64,000 nt of DNA from JBMNGG01 sp050949705 (GTDB taxonomy: Bacteria; Bacillota; Thermosediminibacteria; Thermosediminibacterales; Tepidanaerobacteraceae): NCBI GenBank assembly GCA_050949705.1, contig JBMNGG010000008.1, forward strand, positions 62,001 to 126,000, in the 5' to 3' direction. The notes below the pieces were generated by a model. It was not told the origin of the DNA. It worked only from the letters and a program-made list of their open reading frames with translations, and did no database searches. The position numbers were made by a program, and so were the translations under genes. Below are positions 41,755-50,482 of this stretch, piece by piece; position 1 is the stretch's first letter; each line of letters opens with the position of its first letter.

Positions 41755-43377
41755 TTACAATTCCTTATAGTTTTTATCGATATTCAAAATGTATGAAGCG
41801 ATGTTAAAGGAATGGTCACCCACACGTTCCAAGTTAGATAAAAGATCAAGGTAAATTACACCAGAACTGGGGTTGCACTCCCCTTGATTAAGCCTTTTAA
41901 TATGATTGATTCTCAATTTCTTTTCAAGATTATCTATTTCTTCTTCATTTACAGCGATTTTATCCGAGGCTTCTTTATCCCAATGCAAGAATGCAAAAAT
42001 TGCCAAGTCAACTGTCTCTTTTACTTTATAAGACATTTCTGCTAATTCATCTATAGCTGTGTTGCTAAAGGGTAGATTATTTTCTTCTTTATACTCAGCT
42101 AACTCCAAAATATTCATAGCATGGTCGCCAATACGCTCAAAGTCATTTATGGCACTTATTAAATCTGTTATAGAGTCATGTTCATGACTGGGTAAATTTG
42201 TTCGAGAAAGCATTGCTAAAAAGCGTGTAGTATCCCTTGCAAGTTCATTTATAACCGTTTCCTTCTCCCTAGCCATTTTATCTGTTTGTTCACTATAATT
42301 CATAAAAATATTAGTAGAATCCTGTAAAACCTCTAAAGACATATTACCCATTCGAGCAATTTCCTTCTTAACTTGAGTTAAAGCAATTGAGGGTGTTTCC
42401 AACAACCTATCGTCAATATATTTTAATCCTCGCTCGATAATTTTAGGTTCTCCTGGAACAATATATTTGACCAATTTAACAAGTAAAAAGGCAAAGGGTA
42501 ATTGAATAATGGTATTTGTTATATTAAAAATAGTGTGGGCATTAGCAATTTGTCTTACAGGATCGAGGGCAGTAGATGCTACGAGAACTTGAACCAGGGG
42601 TAAAAAAATCATAAATATTATTGTTCCAACTATATTAAAGACAAGGTGAAACACGGCAGTTCGTCTAGCTGTGATATTAGTACCAATACTTGATAGTAGA
42701 GCAGTTACACATGTTCCTATATTATCTCCAAATAAAATCGGAAGTGCTATGGAAATATCTACGATGCCTTGACTGGCAAGTGCCTGCAAAATACCAAGAG
42801 TGGCACTACTGCTTTGGACAATACCAGTAGTTAAAAAACCTGCTATAACTCCTAACAATGGTGTTTTGCTGAAATTTGTCATAAAGTTGACAAATTGTGG
42901 CATATTTGCTAGTGGCTTTAAGGCTACCTCCATTGTTTGCATTCCAAAAAACAAAAGTCCGAATCCTAGTATAACTTGTCCAATAAATTTTCGAGTCTTG
43001 CTTTTACTAAAAATGAAGACCCCAGCCCCAAGACCTATGGCAGGTAAGGCTATATCAGTAAGTTTAAATGCGATAAGCTGAGCCGTCATGGTCGTACCAA
43101 TATTTGCCCCCATTATTACACCAATAGCTTGAGTAATATCCATAATACCGGCATTTACAAAACCTACTACCATAACAGTAGTGGCACTGCTACTTTGAAT
43201 GATTGCAGTAACTATAGCTCCCACTAACACACCCAGAAAACGATTTCGTGTAAGAAGCTGCAGCAAAATTTTAAGTCTTTCACCAGCCGCTCTTTCAAGA
43301 CCCTCTCCCATTAGCGTCATACCATATATGAAAAGACCTAAACCGCCAAGTAAAGTAAATATTGTATTTAGTGTCAA
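41755..43377 (-). CDS. Na/Pi cotransporter family protein with C-terminal PhoU domain
   Basis: 540 residues. The membrane half (about 1-310) contains the duplicated QSSSAT motif (QSSSATTVMVVGFVNAG near 62 and VQSSSATLGIL near 195) that defines the NptA family. The cytoplasmic half (about 340-535) is a PhoU-like helical bundle (INDFERIGDHAMNILELA, LSNLERVGDHSFNIA), which in phosphate systems has regulatory roles. It probably imports phosphate with sodium. RBS AGGAGAGG precedes the ATG. No phosphate two-component pair is adjacent, though one lies 2 kb away. Confidence 0.93.
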   Translation of the reverse strand: MTLNTIFTLLGGLGLFIYGMTLMGEGLERAAGERLKILLQLLTRNRFLGVLVGAIVTAIIQSSSATTVMVVGFVNAGIMDITQAIGVIMGANIGTTMTAQLIAFKLTDIALPAIGLGAGVFIFSKSKTRKFIGQVILGFGLLFFGMQTMEVALKPLANMPQFVNFMTNFSKTPLLGVIAGFLTTGIVQSSSATLGILQALASQGIVDISIALPILFGDNIGTCVTALLSSIGTNITARRTAVFHLVFNIVGTIIFMIFLPLVQVLVASTALDPVRQIANAHTIFNITNTIIQLPFAFLLVKLVKYIVPGEPKIIERGLKYIDDRLLETPSIALTQVKKEIARMGNMSLEVLQDSTNIFMNYSEQTDKMAREKETVINELARDTTRFLAMLSRTNLPSHEHDSITDLISAINDFERIGDHAMNILELAEYKEENNLPFSNTAIDELAEMSYKVKETVDLAIFAFLHWDKEASDKIAVNEEEIDNLEKKLRINHIKRLNQGECNPSSGVIYLDLLSNLERVGDHSFNIASYILNIDKNYKEL

Positions 43378-43565
43378 GGTATCCTCTCCTATTACAAAAA
43401 TGAGTATTACTAGATATAACTAAAAAGATAGTTTTTATTATGAGTAAATATCCAGTATTTAAGCATTTATTAGTGTCAAATTAATTCCTATAAAATTATA
43501 CAACAAGTTTTTACTAATTCTACCATGATTGTAGCATAACATGCAATTTATTTTAAGTTTTTTAT

Positions 43566-43612
43566 AACAAAAAACCCGAAAAAGGATAAAAGAACAAGCT
43601 TTTACCCAGTAT
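43566..43612 (-). terminator. Long terminator of the GDT1-like operon
   Basis: CCCGAA/TTCGGG outer stem and GGATAAAAG/CTTTTACCC inner stem; on the minus strand followed by TTTTTTG. Confidence 0.8.
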
Positions 43613-43641
43613 TCGGGATAATAAAAAATGAATTTGCAATC

Positions 43642-43917
43642 TTAGAATTTCTGCATGATTAAGAGAATACCTATAATAATAAAGGCTATTCCACATCCCA
43701 AGTGAATATAATATATGGATAAATGTTTTGAGATCATTGATCCAAAATATATGCCTAAAACCACATTCAAGATAAGAGCAAGTGATGCACCCAAAAATAC
43801 ACTAAAGTAGGACTCGTTATGGGCAGCAAGAAGCATTGTAGAGAGCTGGGTTTTATCTCCCAGCTCTGCCAGAAACACCAGCACAAAAGTTGCTATAAAA
43901 GTTTTCCAAATAAACAC
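43642..43917 (-). CDS. Half-size GDT1/UPF0016 (TMEM165) membrane protein
   Basis: 91 residues with three hydrophobic segments and the family motif ELGDKTQ near residue 18. Full-length GDT1 proteins contain two copies of this unit; single-copy bacterial forms work as dimers or with a second half-size partner. Members export or exchange Mn or Ca. The second copy of the motif is not present in the next gene. RBS GGAGGC is 7 bp upstream, in the end of that gene. Two genes form an operon. Confidence 0.85.
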   Translation of the reverse strand: MFIWKTFIATFVLVFLAELGDKTQLSTMLLAAHNESYFSVFLGASLALILNVVLGIYFGSMISKHLSIYYIHLGCGIAFIIIGILLIMQKF

Positions 43918-43920
43918 TGG

Positions 43921-44220
43921 CTATAGCCTCCTTCGGAAAAGCTTTTTTTTCCTGGAAGGAAGTATTCCTATTATCTTTACATTGGAAAACAAGAAGTCCA
44001 TAAGGCTTGCTAAGAAAAACCCCATACCTGCTCCTAAAACAATACTGTAAACAAATGCATCACCGTGTTTTAAAGCTAGTTCCAAATTGAGACCGAGAGC
44101 TGCAGGGATGCCTATTAATTTTCTTATATTACTCATAAAATCAGTGTAAAAGGGTAACCAAGCCATAAAACTCCATATTATTCCGAGTATAATTCCCTTT
44201 TTCTGTCTTGATGTAATCAT
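43921..44220 (-). CDS. Small membrane protein of unknown function
   Basis: 99 residues with two or three hydrophobic segments (GIILGIIWSFMAWLPFY, FVYSIVLGAGMGFFLASLMDFLF) and a strongly basic tail PSRKKKLFRRRL. I do not recognise the family. It sits 3 bp upstream of the half-size GDT1 gene in the same operon, so the two proteins may act together. RBS GGAGGTG precedes the ATG. It does not carry an ELGDKTQ motif and is therefore not the missing GDT1 half. Confidence 0.65.
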   Translation of the reverse strand: MITSRQKKGIILGIIWSFMAWLPFYTDFMSNIRKLIGIPAALGLNLELALKHGDAFVYSIVLGAGMGFFLASLMDFLFSNVKIIGILPSRKKKLFRRRL

Positions 44221-44321
44221 TCAATACACCTCCAGATTACTTAATAAATTCTATTCTTTTAAACCGACTTATATTCTATAGCAGATGATATTTAATCCAT
44301 TAATCATATGGGGGAATTTAC

Positions 44322-45146
44322 TTGAATAGGATAATAATACAGGATATATATTGGGGGTGGAGAAAAATTAAAAGGTTCTACCTCAACAAAGTAAGTATTA
44401 CTTCTGTAATTTGTACTCTCGTATTTGTATTTGTAGTTATTTCGAATTATTTTACTGTTTTTCCTAAAGTAATTAATGTTTTTGCTAGAGCTGATAGATT
44501 AGTACCAATTTACCGGGTACAAACTCAAGAGAAAAAAGTGGCTATATCTTTTGATGCAGCGTGGGGGTCTGATATTACACCAAAACTACTGGAGATTCTG
44601 AGAAAATACAATATTAAGACAACCTTTTTTCTTGTGAAGTTTTGGATGGACAAAAACCCTGAAATGACTCGCCGTATTGCCCGGGAAGGTCATGAAATAG
44701 GGAATCATTCTGCGAGCCATCCAAACATGGGAAGCCTTTCGAAAGAAGAAATAATAAAAGAATTGACTGAAACACACGATAAAATAAAAGAGCTTACTGG
44801 CCAAAATGCAAATTTATTTAGACCTCCCTTTGGTGATTATAGTAATACGTTAATAACAACATGTAATGAATTAAATTATCATGTTATACAATGGGATGTG
44901 GATTCATTAGATTGGAAAGATTTTAGTGCAAGTGCAATATTTGATAGGGTAACAAGTCAAATAAAACCTGGATCAATAGTATTGTTTCACAATAACGGAA
45001 AGTATACTGCTGAAGCACTGGAGCCAATTCTAAAAGAGTTAAGCAATAAAGGGTATAAAGTTGTACCCATTTCAGAACTGTTAATAAAAGGCGATTTTTA
45101 TATAGATAAGGCGAGTGGAGAGATGAGGCAAGGTAAAATACAATAA
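44322..45146 (+). CDS. Polysaccharide deacetylase, PdaB-like
   Basis: 274 residues; TTG start after GGGGGAAT. One N-terminal membrane segment (about 25-47) anchors an external NodB-type domain. Catalytic motifs are SFDAAWG, the metal-binding NHSASHP (about residue 128) and RPPFGDYS; the third residue in the first motif is A rather than D, as in several PdaB-type proteins. PdaB is needed for spore cortex stability in Bacillus, fitting the sporulation genes elsewhere in the window. The end IDKASGEMRQGKIQ is a polar tail. Confidence 0.85.
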   Translation: MNRIIIQDIYWGWRKIKRFYLNKVSITSVICTLVFVFVVISNYFTVFPKVINVFARADRLVPIYRVQTQEKKVAISFDAAWGSDITPKLLEILRKYNIKTTFFLVKFWMDKNPEMTRRIAREGHEIGNHSASHPNMGSLSKEEIIKELTETHDKIKELTGQNANLFRPPFGDYSNTLITTCNELNYHVIQWDVDSLDWKDFSASAIFDRVTSQIKPGSIVLFHNNGKYTAEALEPILKELSNKGYKVVPISELLIKGDFYIDKASGEMRQGKIQ

Positions 45147-45164
45147 AAATAAGACTTAGACAAT

Positions 45165-45206
45165 AATACTAATCCCTGTGAAAATACACAGGGATTAGTA
45201 TTATTT
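45165..45206 (+). terminator. Terminator after the deacetylase
   Basis: A 16-bp perfect stem, AATACTAATCCCTGTG and its complement (45165-45180, 45187-45202), followed by ATTTT. Confidence 0.9.
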
Positions 45207-45226
45207 TACGGGCTAAAGAGCATGTG

Positions 45227-45255
45227 TTGACGAGTATATCTGCAAATTCTATAAT
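45227..45255 (+). promoter_or_regulatory. Sigma-A promoter of the two-component operon
   Basis: TTGACG (45227-45232), 17-bp spacer, TATAAT (45250-45255); 55 bp before the response regulator start. Confidence 0.75.
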
Positions 45256-45309
45256 ATAATTAAAGATAGATATTTAAAATAATTTGTGTTTTACCGTGGA
45301 GGGAAAACC

Positions 45310-45999
45310 GTGCAGGATATTAGAATATTGGTAGTAGATGATGAAAAACGGATGGTCGACTTGGTAAAGGTATATTTGGAAAGAGAAGGGTATTTAATAG
45401 ATGAAGCATCTAATGGCCAGCAGGCACTAGACATGATATCGAAAACAACCTATGATTTGATTATTCTTGATTTGATGCTTCCGATCGTTGACGGCCTAAC
45501 TGTATGTAAAGAGCTTAGAAAAAAATACGATACTCCAGTAATAATGCTTACTGCACGAGGCGAAGAGTTTGATAAAGTTCTGGGATTTGAATTGGGAGCA
45601 GATGATTACGTGGTAAAACCCTTTAGCCCCAGGGAATTAACAGCACGAGTAAAAGCACTTCTTAGACGGATGAAATCGAAAGATAATATTGAATCAAATG
45701 CCCTAGTATTTCCTCAACTATTTATAGACCCAGCTGCGAGGGTCGCAAAAGTTGATGGAAAAGAAATATCATTAACCCCTAAAGAATTTGATCTGTTATA
45801 TTTTCTAGCGAAAAATAAAGACAAGGTATTTAACAGAGAAAAAATATTGGAAGAGGTATGGGGCTATGATTTTTATGGCAGCTTGCGGACTGTAGATACT
45901 CATGTGAAGCAACTCCGAGAAAAACTTGGTCGTAGCAAAGCGGCTTCATATATTTCAACCATATGGGGTATAGGCTATAAGTTTGAGGTGGTAGAGTGA
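45310..45999 (+). CDS. OmpR/PhoB-family response regulator
   Basis: 229 residues; GTG 45310 lies 7 bp after GGAGGG and gives the standard N-terminus QDIRILVVDDEKR. The receiver domain has the acidic pair DDE, phospho-Asp in LIILDLMLP (about residue 52), T in MLTARG and K in VVKPFSP. The C-terminal winged helix (about 130-228) shows SLTPKEFDLLYFLAKN and RTVDTHVKQLREKLG. Its stop overlaps the kinase start by four bases. Targets unknown; WalR/PhoP-like by overall type. Confidence 0.93.
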   Translation: MQDIRILVVDDEKRMVDLVKVYLEREGYLIDEASNGQQALDMISKTTYDLIILDLMLPIVDGLTVCKELRKKYDTPVIMLTARGEEFDKVLGFELGADDYVVKPFSPRELTARVKALLRRMKSKDNIESNALVFPQLFIDPAARVAKVDGKEISLTPKEFDLLYFLAKNKDKVFNREKILEEVWGYDFYGSLRTVDTHVKQLREKLGRSKAASYISTIWGIGYKFEVVE

Positions 46000-47717
46000 T
46001 TCTCAGGAAAGGTATAATAACAAAACTGTGGCTGTACATGACAGTCTTAACTATTGTGGCCCTTTTGTTCTCAGGACTGGTTCTTTCCAGTATTTTTGAG
46101 GACTTTTATTTTAATATGCGTAAAAATGAGATGATAAATGAAGGCCAACAGTTAATATCCCTAATTTTAAAAGGCTCAAACCCTTTAGAATTACTGGATG
46201 TAAGTAAATTTATTAATGCACATGCTGTATTAATTGACCGCCAAGGATTGATACAAGCCAGCTCTAAAGGTTTTAAATATAAAGGAATGGCTATTAAGGG
46301 GGAGGACTTGGTCAAGGTTCTAAAGGGTGAAATAGTAGTATATAAAGGTCAAACACCACAGTTTAATGCACCTATGCTGACTGTTGCCTTACCTATAAGA
46401 TCAGAAATAGGTGTATTAGGAGGTCTTATTTTATACTCGCCAATGTCCTCAATAGAGAACACTGTGTGGCAAATAAGACGTCTAATCTCTTTAGCTGCAG
46501 CTGGTGCAGTACTTATATCCACAGGCCTAAGCTTTATTCTTTCAAGGACTGTAGCAAGACCTCTTGTACAGATGAAAGAAGTCGCTGAAGAAATGGCAAA
46601 GGGTGAATTTAAAAGCAAAGTTGATGTGGATACAAATGATGAAATAGGGGCACTGGGAGAAACTATTAATTACCTTTCCAATGAGCTTAATAAAAGTATA
46701 AATGCATTAGATCAAGAAAAAAAACAGCTGCAAAATATTTTATTAAGCATGACAGATGGTGTAGTGACATTTGATGCCAAAGGTGGGGTTATCATGGTAA
46801 ACCCTCAGGCGGTTGATATTATGTCAGATAATATAGAAATAAATGATGATACTAGCTTTGATATTTTAAAACCACTTGTTGAGGAAGTTATGAACGATGG
46901 AAAATTTATGGCAAGAGAATTAAAGATAAGTGGTAAAGTCATAAGTGTAAGAATTGCCCCACTTTTTAATGAAGAAAATATACTTTGGGGGATTCTAGCG
47001 GTATTACAGGATGTCACAAGAGAACGAAAAATGGAGGATTTGAGAAAAGAATTCCTTGGGGATGTTTCACATGAACTACGCACACCTCTAACTTATCTGC
47101 AAGGTTATACTGAGGCGCTATTAGACGATTTGCCAGAAAATCAAGAAGAACGTGACAAATATCTAAATATTATTCTTGATGAGACATTAAGGTTGCGTAG
47201 ACTCGTAGATGAGTTGTTGCAGCTTTCACATATTGAAGCAGGCCATTTTGGTCTAAAAAAAGAACAGGTTTCAATAAAAAATCTGGTTAAAGGAGTTGTT
47301 AAAAAGTTTTTACCCCTTTGTAACAGTAGAAATATTAGCTTAGTAACAGAGATTGAAGATTTGCCTAATATTATAGCAGATGAAGATCGTATTGAACAAG
47401 TCTTGATTAATCTTGTAGATAATGCCATTAGACATTCTACAAATGATAGTCAAATAAGTATCGGAGCAAAGTCAAATAATGAAGGTATCATTGTTTTTAT
47501 AAAAGACAGTGGTCAAGGAATACCTGAAGAGGATCTTCCTTTTATTTGGGAGAGATTTTATAAAGTCGACAAATCGAGAACTCGCCAGAAAAGCGGTACG
47601 GGTTTAGGTCTTGCTATTGTTAAAAAAATTGTAGAGGTGCATGGAGGCAAGGTATGGGCGAAAAACAATACTGAGGGTGGTACAACTTTCTTCTTTCTCT
47701 TACCAGCTAAAACATAA
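45996..47717 (+). CDS. Membrane sensor histidine kinase (HAMP-PAS-HisKA-HATPase)
   Basis: 573 residues; GTG start overlaps the regulator stop. Two membrane segments (about 10-30 and 164-184) flank an external domain of ~130 residues; a HAMP (about 186-238), a PAS (about 245-350) and HisKA with phospho-His in DVSHELRTPLTYLQGY (about 366) follow. The ATPase shows DNAIRHS, DSGQGIPEEDLPFIWERFYKVDKSR and GTGLGLAIVKKI. This architecture is that of PhoR/WalK kinases. The nearest phosphate gene is the Na/Pi transporter, so phosphate sensing is possible but not shown. Confidence 0.93.
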   Translation: MILRKGIITKLWLYMTVLTIVALLFSGLVLSSIFEDFYFNMRKNEMINEGQQLISLILKGSNPLELLDVSKFINAHAVLIDRQGLIQASSKGFKYKGMAIKGEDLVKVLKGEIVVYKGQTPQFNAPMLTVALPIRSEIGVLGGLILYSPMSSIENTVWQIRRLISLAAAGAVLISTGLSFILSRTVARPLVQMKEVAEEMAKGEFKSKVDVDTNDEIGALGETINYLSNELNKSINALDQEKKQLQNILLSMTDGVVTFDAKGGVIMVNPQAVDIMSDNIEINDDTSFDILKPLVEEVMNDGKFMARELKISGKVISVRIAPLFNEENILWGILAVLQDVTRERKMEDLRKEFLGDVSHELRTPLTYLQGYTEALLDDLPENQEERDKYLNIILDETLRLRRLVDELLQLSHIEAGHFGLKKEQVSIKNLVKGVVKKFLPLCNSRNISLVTEIEDLPNIIADEDRIEQVLINLVDNAIRHSTNDSQISIGAKSNNEGIIVFIKDSGQGIPEEDLPFIWERFYKVDKSRTRQKSGTGLGLAIVKKIVEVHGGKVWAKNNTEGGTTFFFLLPAKT

Positions 47718-47740
47718 CTTTGTTTTAAACAATAAAAACA

Positions 47741-47771
47741 GGACACAGTTTTTACCAGCTGTGTCCTTTTA
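47741..47771 (+). terminator. Terminator of the two-component operon (possibly bidirectional)
   Basis: AGGACACAG pairs with CTGTGTCCT around TTTTTACCAG, followed by TTTT; lies between convergent genes. Confidence 0.8.
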
Positions 47772-47797
47772 CATATATACTTTTATTAAGCTAGTCT

Positions 47798-48922
47798 TTA
47801 AAATTCGTTTATCACTTGATTTACTGGATAATATGGCAAGTTGTGAGCTTTAGAAACTGCCTCATTAGTAATTTTGCCGTTCATTACATTTATGCCTTTT
47901 GCTAAAGCTTCATCATCTAAAACAGCCTGCTTCCAACCTTTTTTTGCCATTTCAAGTATATATGGCAAAGTGGCATTTGTAAGAGCAAGTGTGGAAGTGC
48001 GAGGGACTGCTCCAGGGATATTTGATACTGCATAATGGATAACTCCATGTTTCACAAAAACTGGATTATCATGGGTTGTGGGTTCGTCAATAGTTTCGAC
48101 ACAACCACCTTGATCTATAGCAACATCTACTATAACACTACCTGGTTGCATTTTTTTGACCATATCTTCAGTTATTATCTTTGGAGTTTTTGCTCCTGGG
48201 ATAAGCACTGCTCCAACAACTAAATCTGCATACTTTGTAGCTTTGCTAAGGTTAAATCTATTGGAATATAATGTTTCTATCCTTCCCATAAAAATATCCT
48301 CAAGATAACGGAGCCTATCTACATTTATATCAACTACGGTCACTCTGGCTCCAAGGCCCATTGCTCTTCTTATTGCGCCTGTACCAACAGTGCCCGCTCC
48401 TACCACTACCACCGAGGCTGGAGAAACGCCAGGCACACCTTCCAATAATATACCCTTTCCTCCACGAGTTTTTTCCAGATATATAGCCCCTTCTTGTATA
48501 GCCATACGGCCAGCTACTTCGCTCATAGGTGTAAGAAGTGGCAGACTACGGTCAGAACGCTGAACAGTTTCATAAGCAATAGATACTATTCCCGAATCCA
48601 TAAGAATTTTCGTAAGCTGATAATCAGCTGCTAAATGAAGATAAGCGAAAAATACCAAACCTGGTCTCAAAAACTTATATTCGGATTTATGAGGCTCTTT
48701 AACTTTAACCATCATTTCACTGTTGGTCCAAACATCAGAGGCATTTTTCAGAATTTCTGCTCCTGCGGCTTTATAGTTTTGGTCAGAAAAACCTGATCCT
48801 AATCCGGCACCTTGTTCAATAAGCACTTTGTGGCCACAAGCTGTTAGTGCATCTACCCCTGCAGGTGTTATAGCAACACGGTTTTCCTGTTCCTTTCGTT
48901 CCTTAACAACACCAATAATCAT
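47798..48922 (-). CDS. ald: Alanine dehydrogenase
   Basis: 374 residues; ATG 48922 follows AAAAGGAGGC; an upstream ATG at 48955 lacks a site. The enzyme interconverts alanine and pyruvate with NAD. Motifs: MIIGVVKERKEQENRVAITP, the catalytic lysine in VKVKEP (about residue 75), the His in FAYLHLAAD (about 96) and the NAD-binding GAGTVGTGAIRRAMGLGA (about 174). In Firmicutes ald often supports sporulation, germination or alanine catabolism. Its upstream region has been separated from tatA by an IS30 element. Confidence 0.96.
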   Translation of the reverse strand: MIIGVVKERKEQENRVAITPAGVDALTACGHKVLIEQGAGLGSGFSDQNYKAAGAEILKNASDVWTNSEMMVKVKEPHKSEYKFLRPGLVFFAYLHLAADYQLTKILMDSGIVSIAYETVQRSDRSLPLLTPMSEVAGRMAIQEGAIYLEKTRGGKGILLEGVPGVSPASVVVVGAGTVGTGAIRRAMGLGARVTVVDINVDRLRYLEDIFMGRIETLYSNRFNLSKATKYADLVVGAVLIPGAKTPKIITEDMVKKMQPGSVIVDVAIDQGGCVETIDEPTTHDNPVFVKHGVIHYAVSNIPGAVPRTSTLALTNATLPYILEMAKKGWKQAVLDDEALAKGINVMNGKITNEAVSKAHNLPYYPVNQVINEF

Positions 48923-49014
48923 CTTTTTGCCTCCTTTTAAATAAACTGAATGCATAAAATGAATATATAAAAAAAGTATATCAGAAATAAGATGAATTAA
49001 CCAGTATTTTTTTA

Positions 49015-49028
49015 AAAGAAAATATCTC
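49015..49028 (+). repeat. Left target-site duplication of the IS30-family element
   Basis: AAAGAAAATATCTC, identical to 50232-50245 directly outside the other end. Confidence 0.85.
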
Positions 49029-50231
49029 TGTAGATTGCAAGTTTAATTGCCTCACATAGAAAATAGAGTGACTCACATCGGAACCTCTGATAATGTTTTA
49101 AGTGACCAAACCAAAAACATTGGAGGGACCGAAATGAGTCAACTTAATAATACCACAAAGAAAAGGCACTTTAAACACCTAAATGAGAGGGAACGCTATC
49201 AAATTGAAATATTAATAAAGGATGGCAAGAAACCAAAAGAGATAGCCTCAATAATGGGAAGGCATAGGCGTACCATTGAGCGGGAAATCGTTCGTGGAAC
49301 CATAAGATTGATGAACAGCGACCTAACCTATTCCGTAACATATTGTGCCGATGTGGGGCAACGAAAATATGAACAGGCGTCATCAAATAAGGGAGCAGGG
49401 CTAAAGATCGGGCACGATCATAAATTAGCTAATTACATAGAAAAAAGAATAATCGAGGATAAGTATTCGCCAGACGCTGTAATAGGAGAAATAAGGGCAA
49501 AGGGATTAAAATTTGAAACTACAATTTGCACCAAAACGTTATACAACTACATTGACAAAGGAGTATTTGCTAGTATAAGCAACAAAGATTTACCGATAAA
49601 GCGTAATAAGAAAAAGAGGAAATACCAAAAAGTCCGAATAGCTAAGAAAAATCTAAGAGGAACCAGTATTGAAGAACGACCATCCCATATAGAAAAGCGA
49701 GAAGAATACGGGCACTGGGAAATGGATTGTATTGTAGGCAAACGAGGCGAAAGTGGTGCGACTTTGTTGGTACTAACAGAGCGAAGTACCAGGCAAGAAA
49801 TAATTCGCAAAATGCCTGATAAGACCCAGGCTTCAGTAAAGAAAGAGCTAGATAAACTAGAACGCAAGTATGGCAAGAACTTTTCAAAGCGTTTCAAAAC
49901 GATCACAGTAGATAATGGCCCTGAATTTTTAAACAGTGCAGAGTTAGAATCTTCTGCCCTTGATCCTAAAAACAAAAGATTTAGGTTGTATTATGCTCAT
50001 CCTTATAGTTCATGGGAACGTGGCTCAAATGAAAACGCTAATAGGCTTATTCGTCGCTTTATTCCCAAAGGCACAGACATAGGTAAACTTACACATAGAG
50101 AAATACAAAGGATAGAGCATTGGATGAATAATTACCCTAGAAGAATATTTGGTTATAGAACTGCAAACGAAATGGCTGCTTAAAACAGGGTTCTGTAAGA
50201 ATATGTGAGGCAATTAAACTTGCAATCTACA
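49029..50231 (+). mobile_element. IS30-family insertion sequence, complete
   Basis: 1203 bp bounded by perfect 30-bp terminal inverted repeats (49029-49058 and 50202-50231, starting TGTAGATTGCAAG) and flanked by a 14-bp direct repeat. One intact transposase gene fills it. Intact ends, gene and target duplication point to a recent insertion. It separates ald from tatA, whose starts are otherwise about 180 bp apart. Confidence 0.93.
49134..50183 (+). CDS. IS30-family transposase
   Basis: 349 residues from ATG 49134, 7 bp after GGAGGGA. The N-terminal HTH region HLNERERYQIEILIKDGKKP... is typical (KEIASIMGRHRRTIEREI binds the ends). The DDE core has Asp in HWEMDCIVGKR, Asp in TVDNGPEF and Glu in WERGSNENANRLIRRF, with IS30 spacing. 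The C-terminal NYPRRIFGYRTANE is the family signature. The frame is intact, so the element could be active. Codon use is slightly more AAA-rich than neighbours but not strikingly different. Confidence 0.96.
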   Translation: MSQLNNTTKKRHFKHLNERERYQIEILIKDGKKPKEIASIMGRHRRTIEREIVRGTIRLMNSDLTYSVTYCADVGQRKYEQASSNKGAGLKIGHDHKLANYIEKRIIEDKYSPDAVIGEIRAKGLKFETTICTKTLYNYIDKGVFASISNKDLPIKRNKKKRKYQKVRIAKKNLRGTSIEERPSHIEKREEYGHWEMDCIVGKRGESGATLLVLTERSTRQEIIRKMPDKTQASVKKELDKLERKYGKNFSKRFKTITVDNGPEFLNSAELESSALDPKNKRFRLYYAHPYSSWERGSNENANRLIRRFIPKGTDIGKLTHREIQRIEHWMNNYPRRIFGYRTANEMAA

Positions 50232-50245
50232 AAAGAAAATATCTC
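50232..50245 (+). repeat. Right target-site duplication of the IS30-family element
   Basis: AAAGAAAATATCTC, matching 49015-49028. Confidence 0.85.
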
Positions 50246-50317
50246 GCCAAGGAGCATATTTTAGGTTTGACCTTCCAATAATATAGTTACAGGATATTTA
50301 CTAAAGGGGTTGTATAT

Positions 50318-50482
50318 GTGTTTAACATAGGCTCATCGGAGCTATTGATAATTCTTATTCTAGCTTTAATAATACTGGGTCCAGGTAAGTTACCCGAAGT
50401 CGGCAAAGCTTTAGGTAAAGCTTTAGGAGAGTTTAAACGAGCAGTCCGTGAAATCAGAGATGATGTGGGTAAAGATGAATAA
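50318..50482 (+). CDS. tatA: Sec-independent translocase subunit TatA
   Basis: 54 codons; GTG 50318 with AAAGGGG 8 bp upstream. The N-terminal helix after FNIGSSELLIILILALIILGPGKLPE carries the TatA/E hallmark FGPGK-like LGPGKLPEVGKALG, followed by an amphipathic helix (KALGEFKRAVREI) and an acidic end. TatA forms the pore that exports folded proteins with TatC. It overlaps the tatC start by 8 bp. The IS30 element ends 72 bp upstream and may have changed its promoter. Confidence 0.9.
   Translation: MFNIGSSELLIILILALIILGPGKLPEVGKALGKALGEFKRAVREIRDDVGKDE

Noticed and set aside
47641..47853. 70-codon frame at the end of the histidine kinase gene
   Set aside because: Lies in another frame of the kinase end and runs through a terminator; no RBS.
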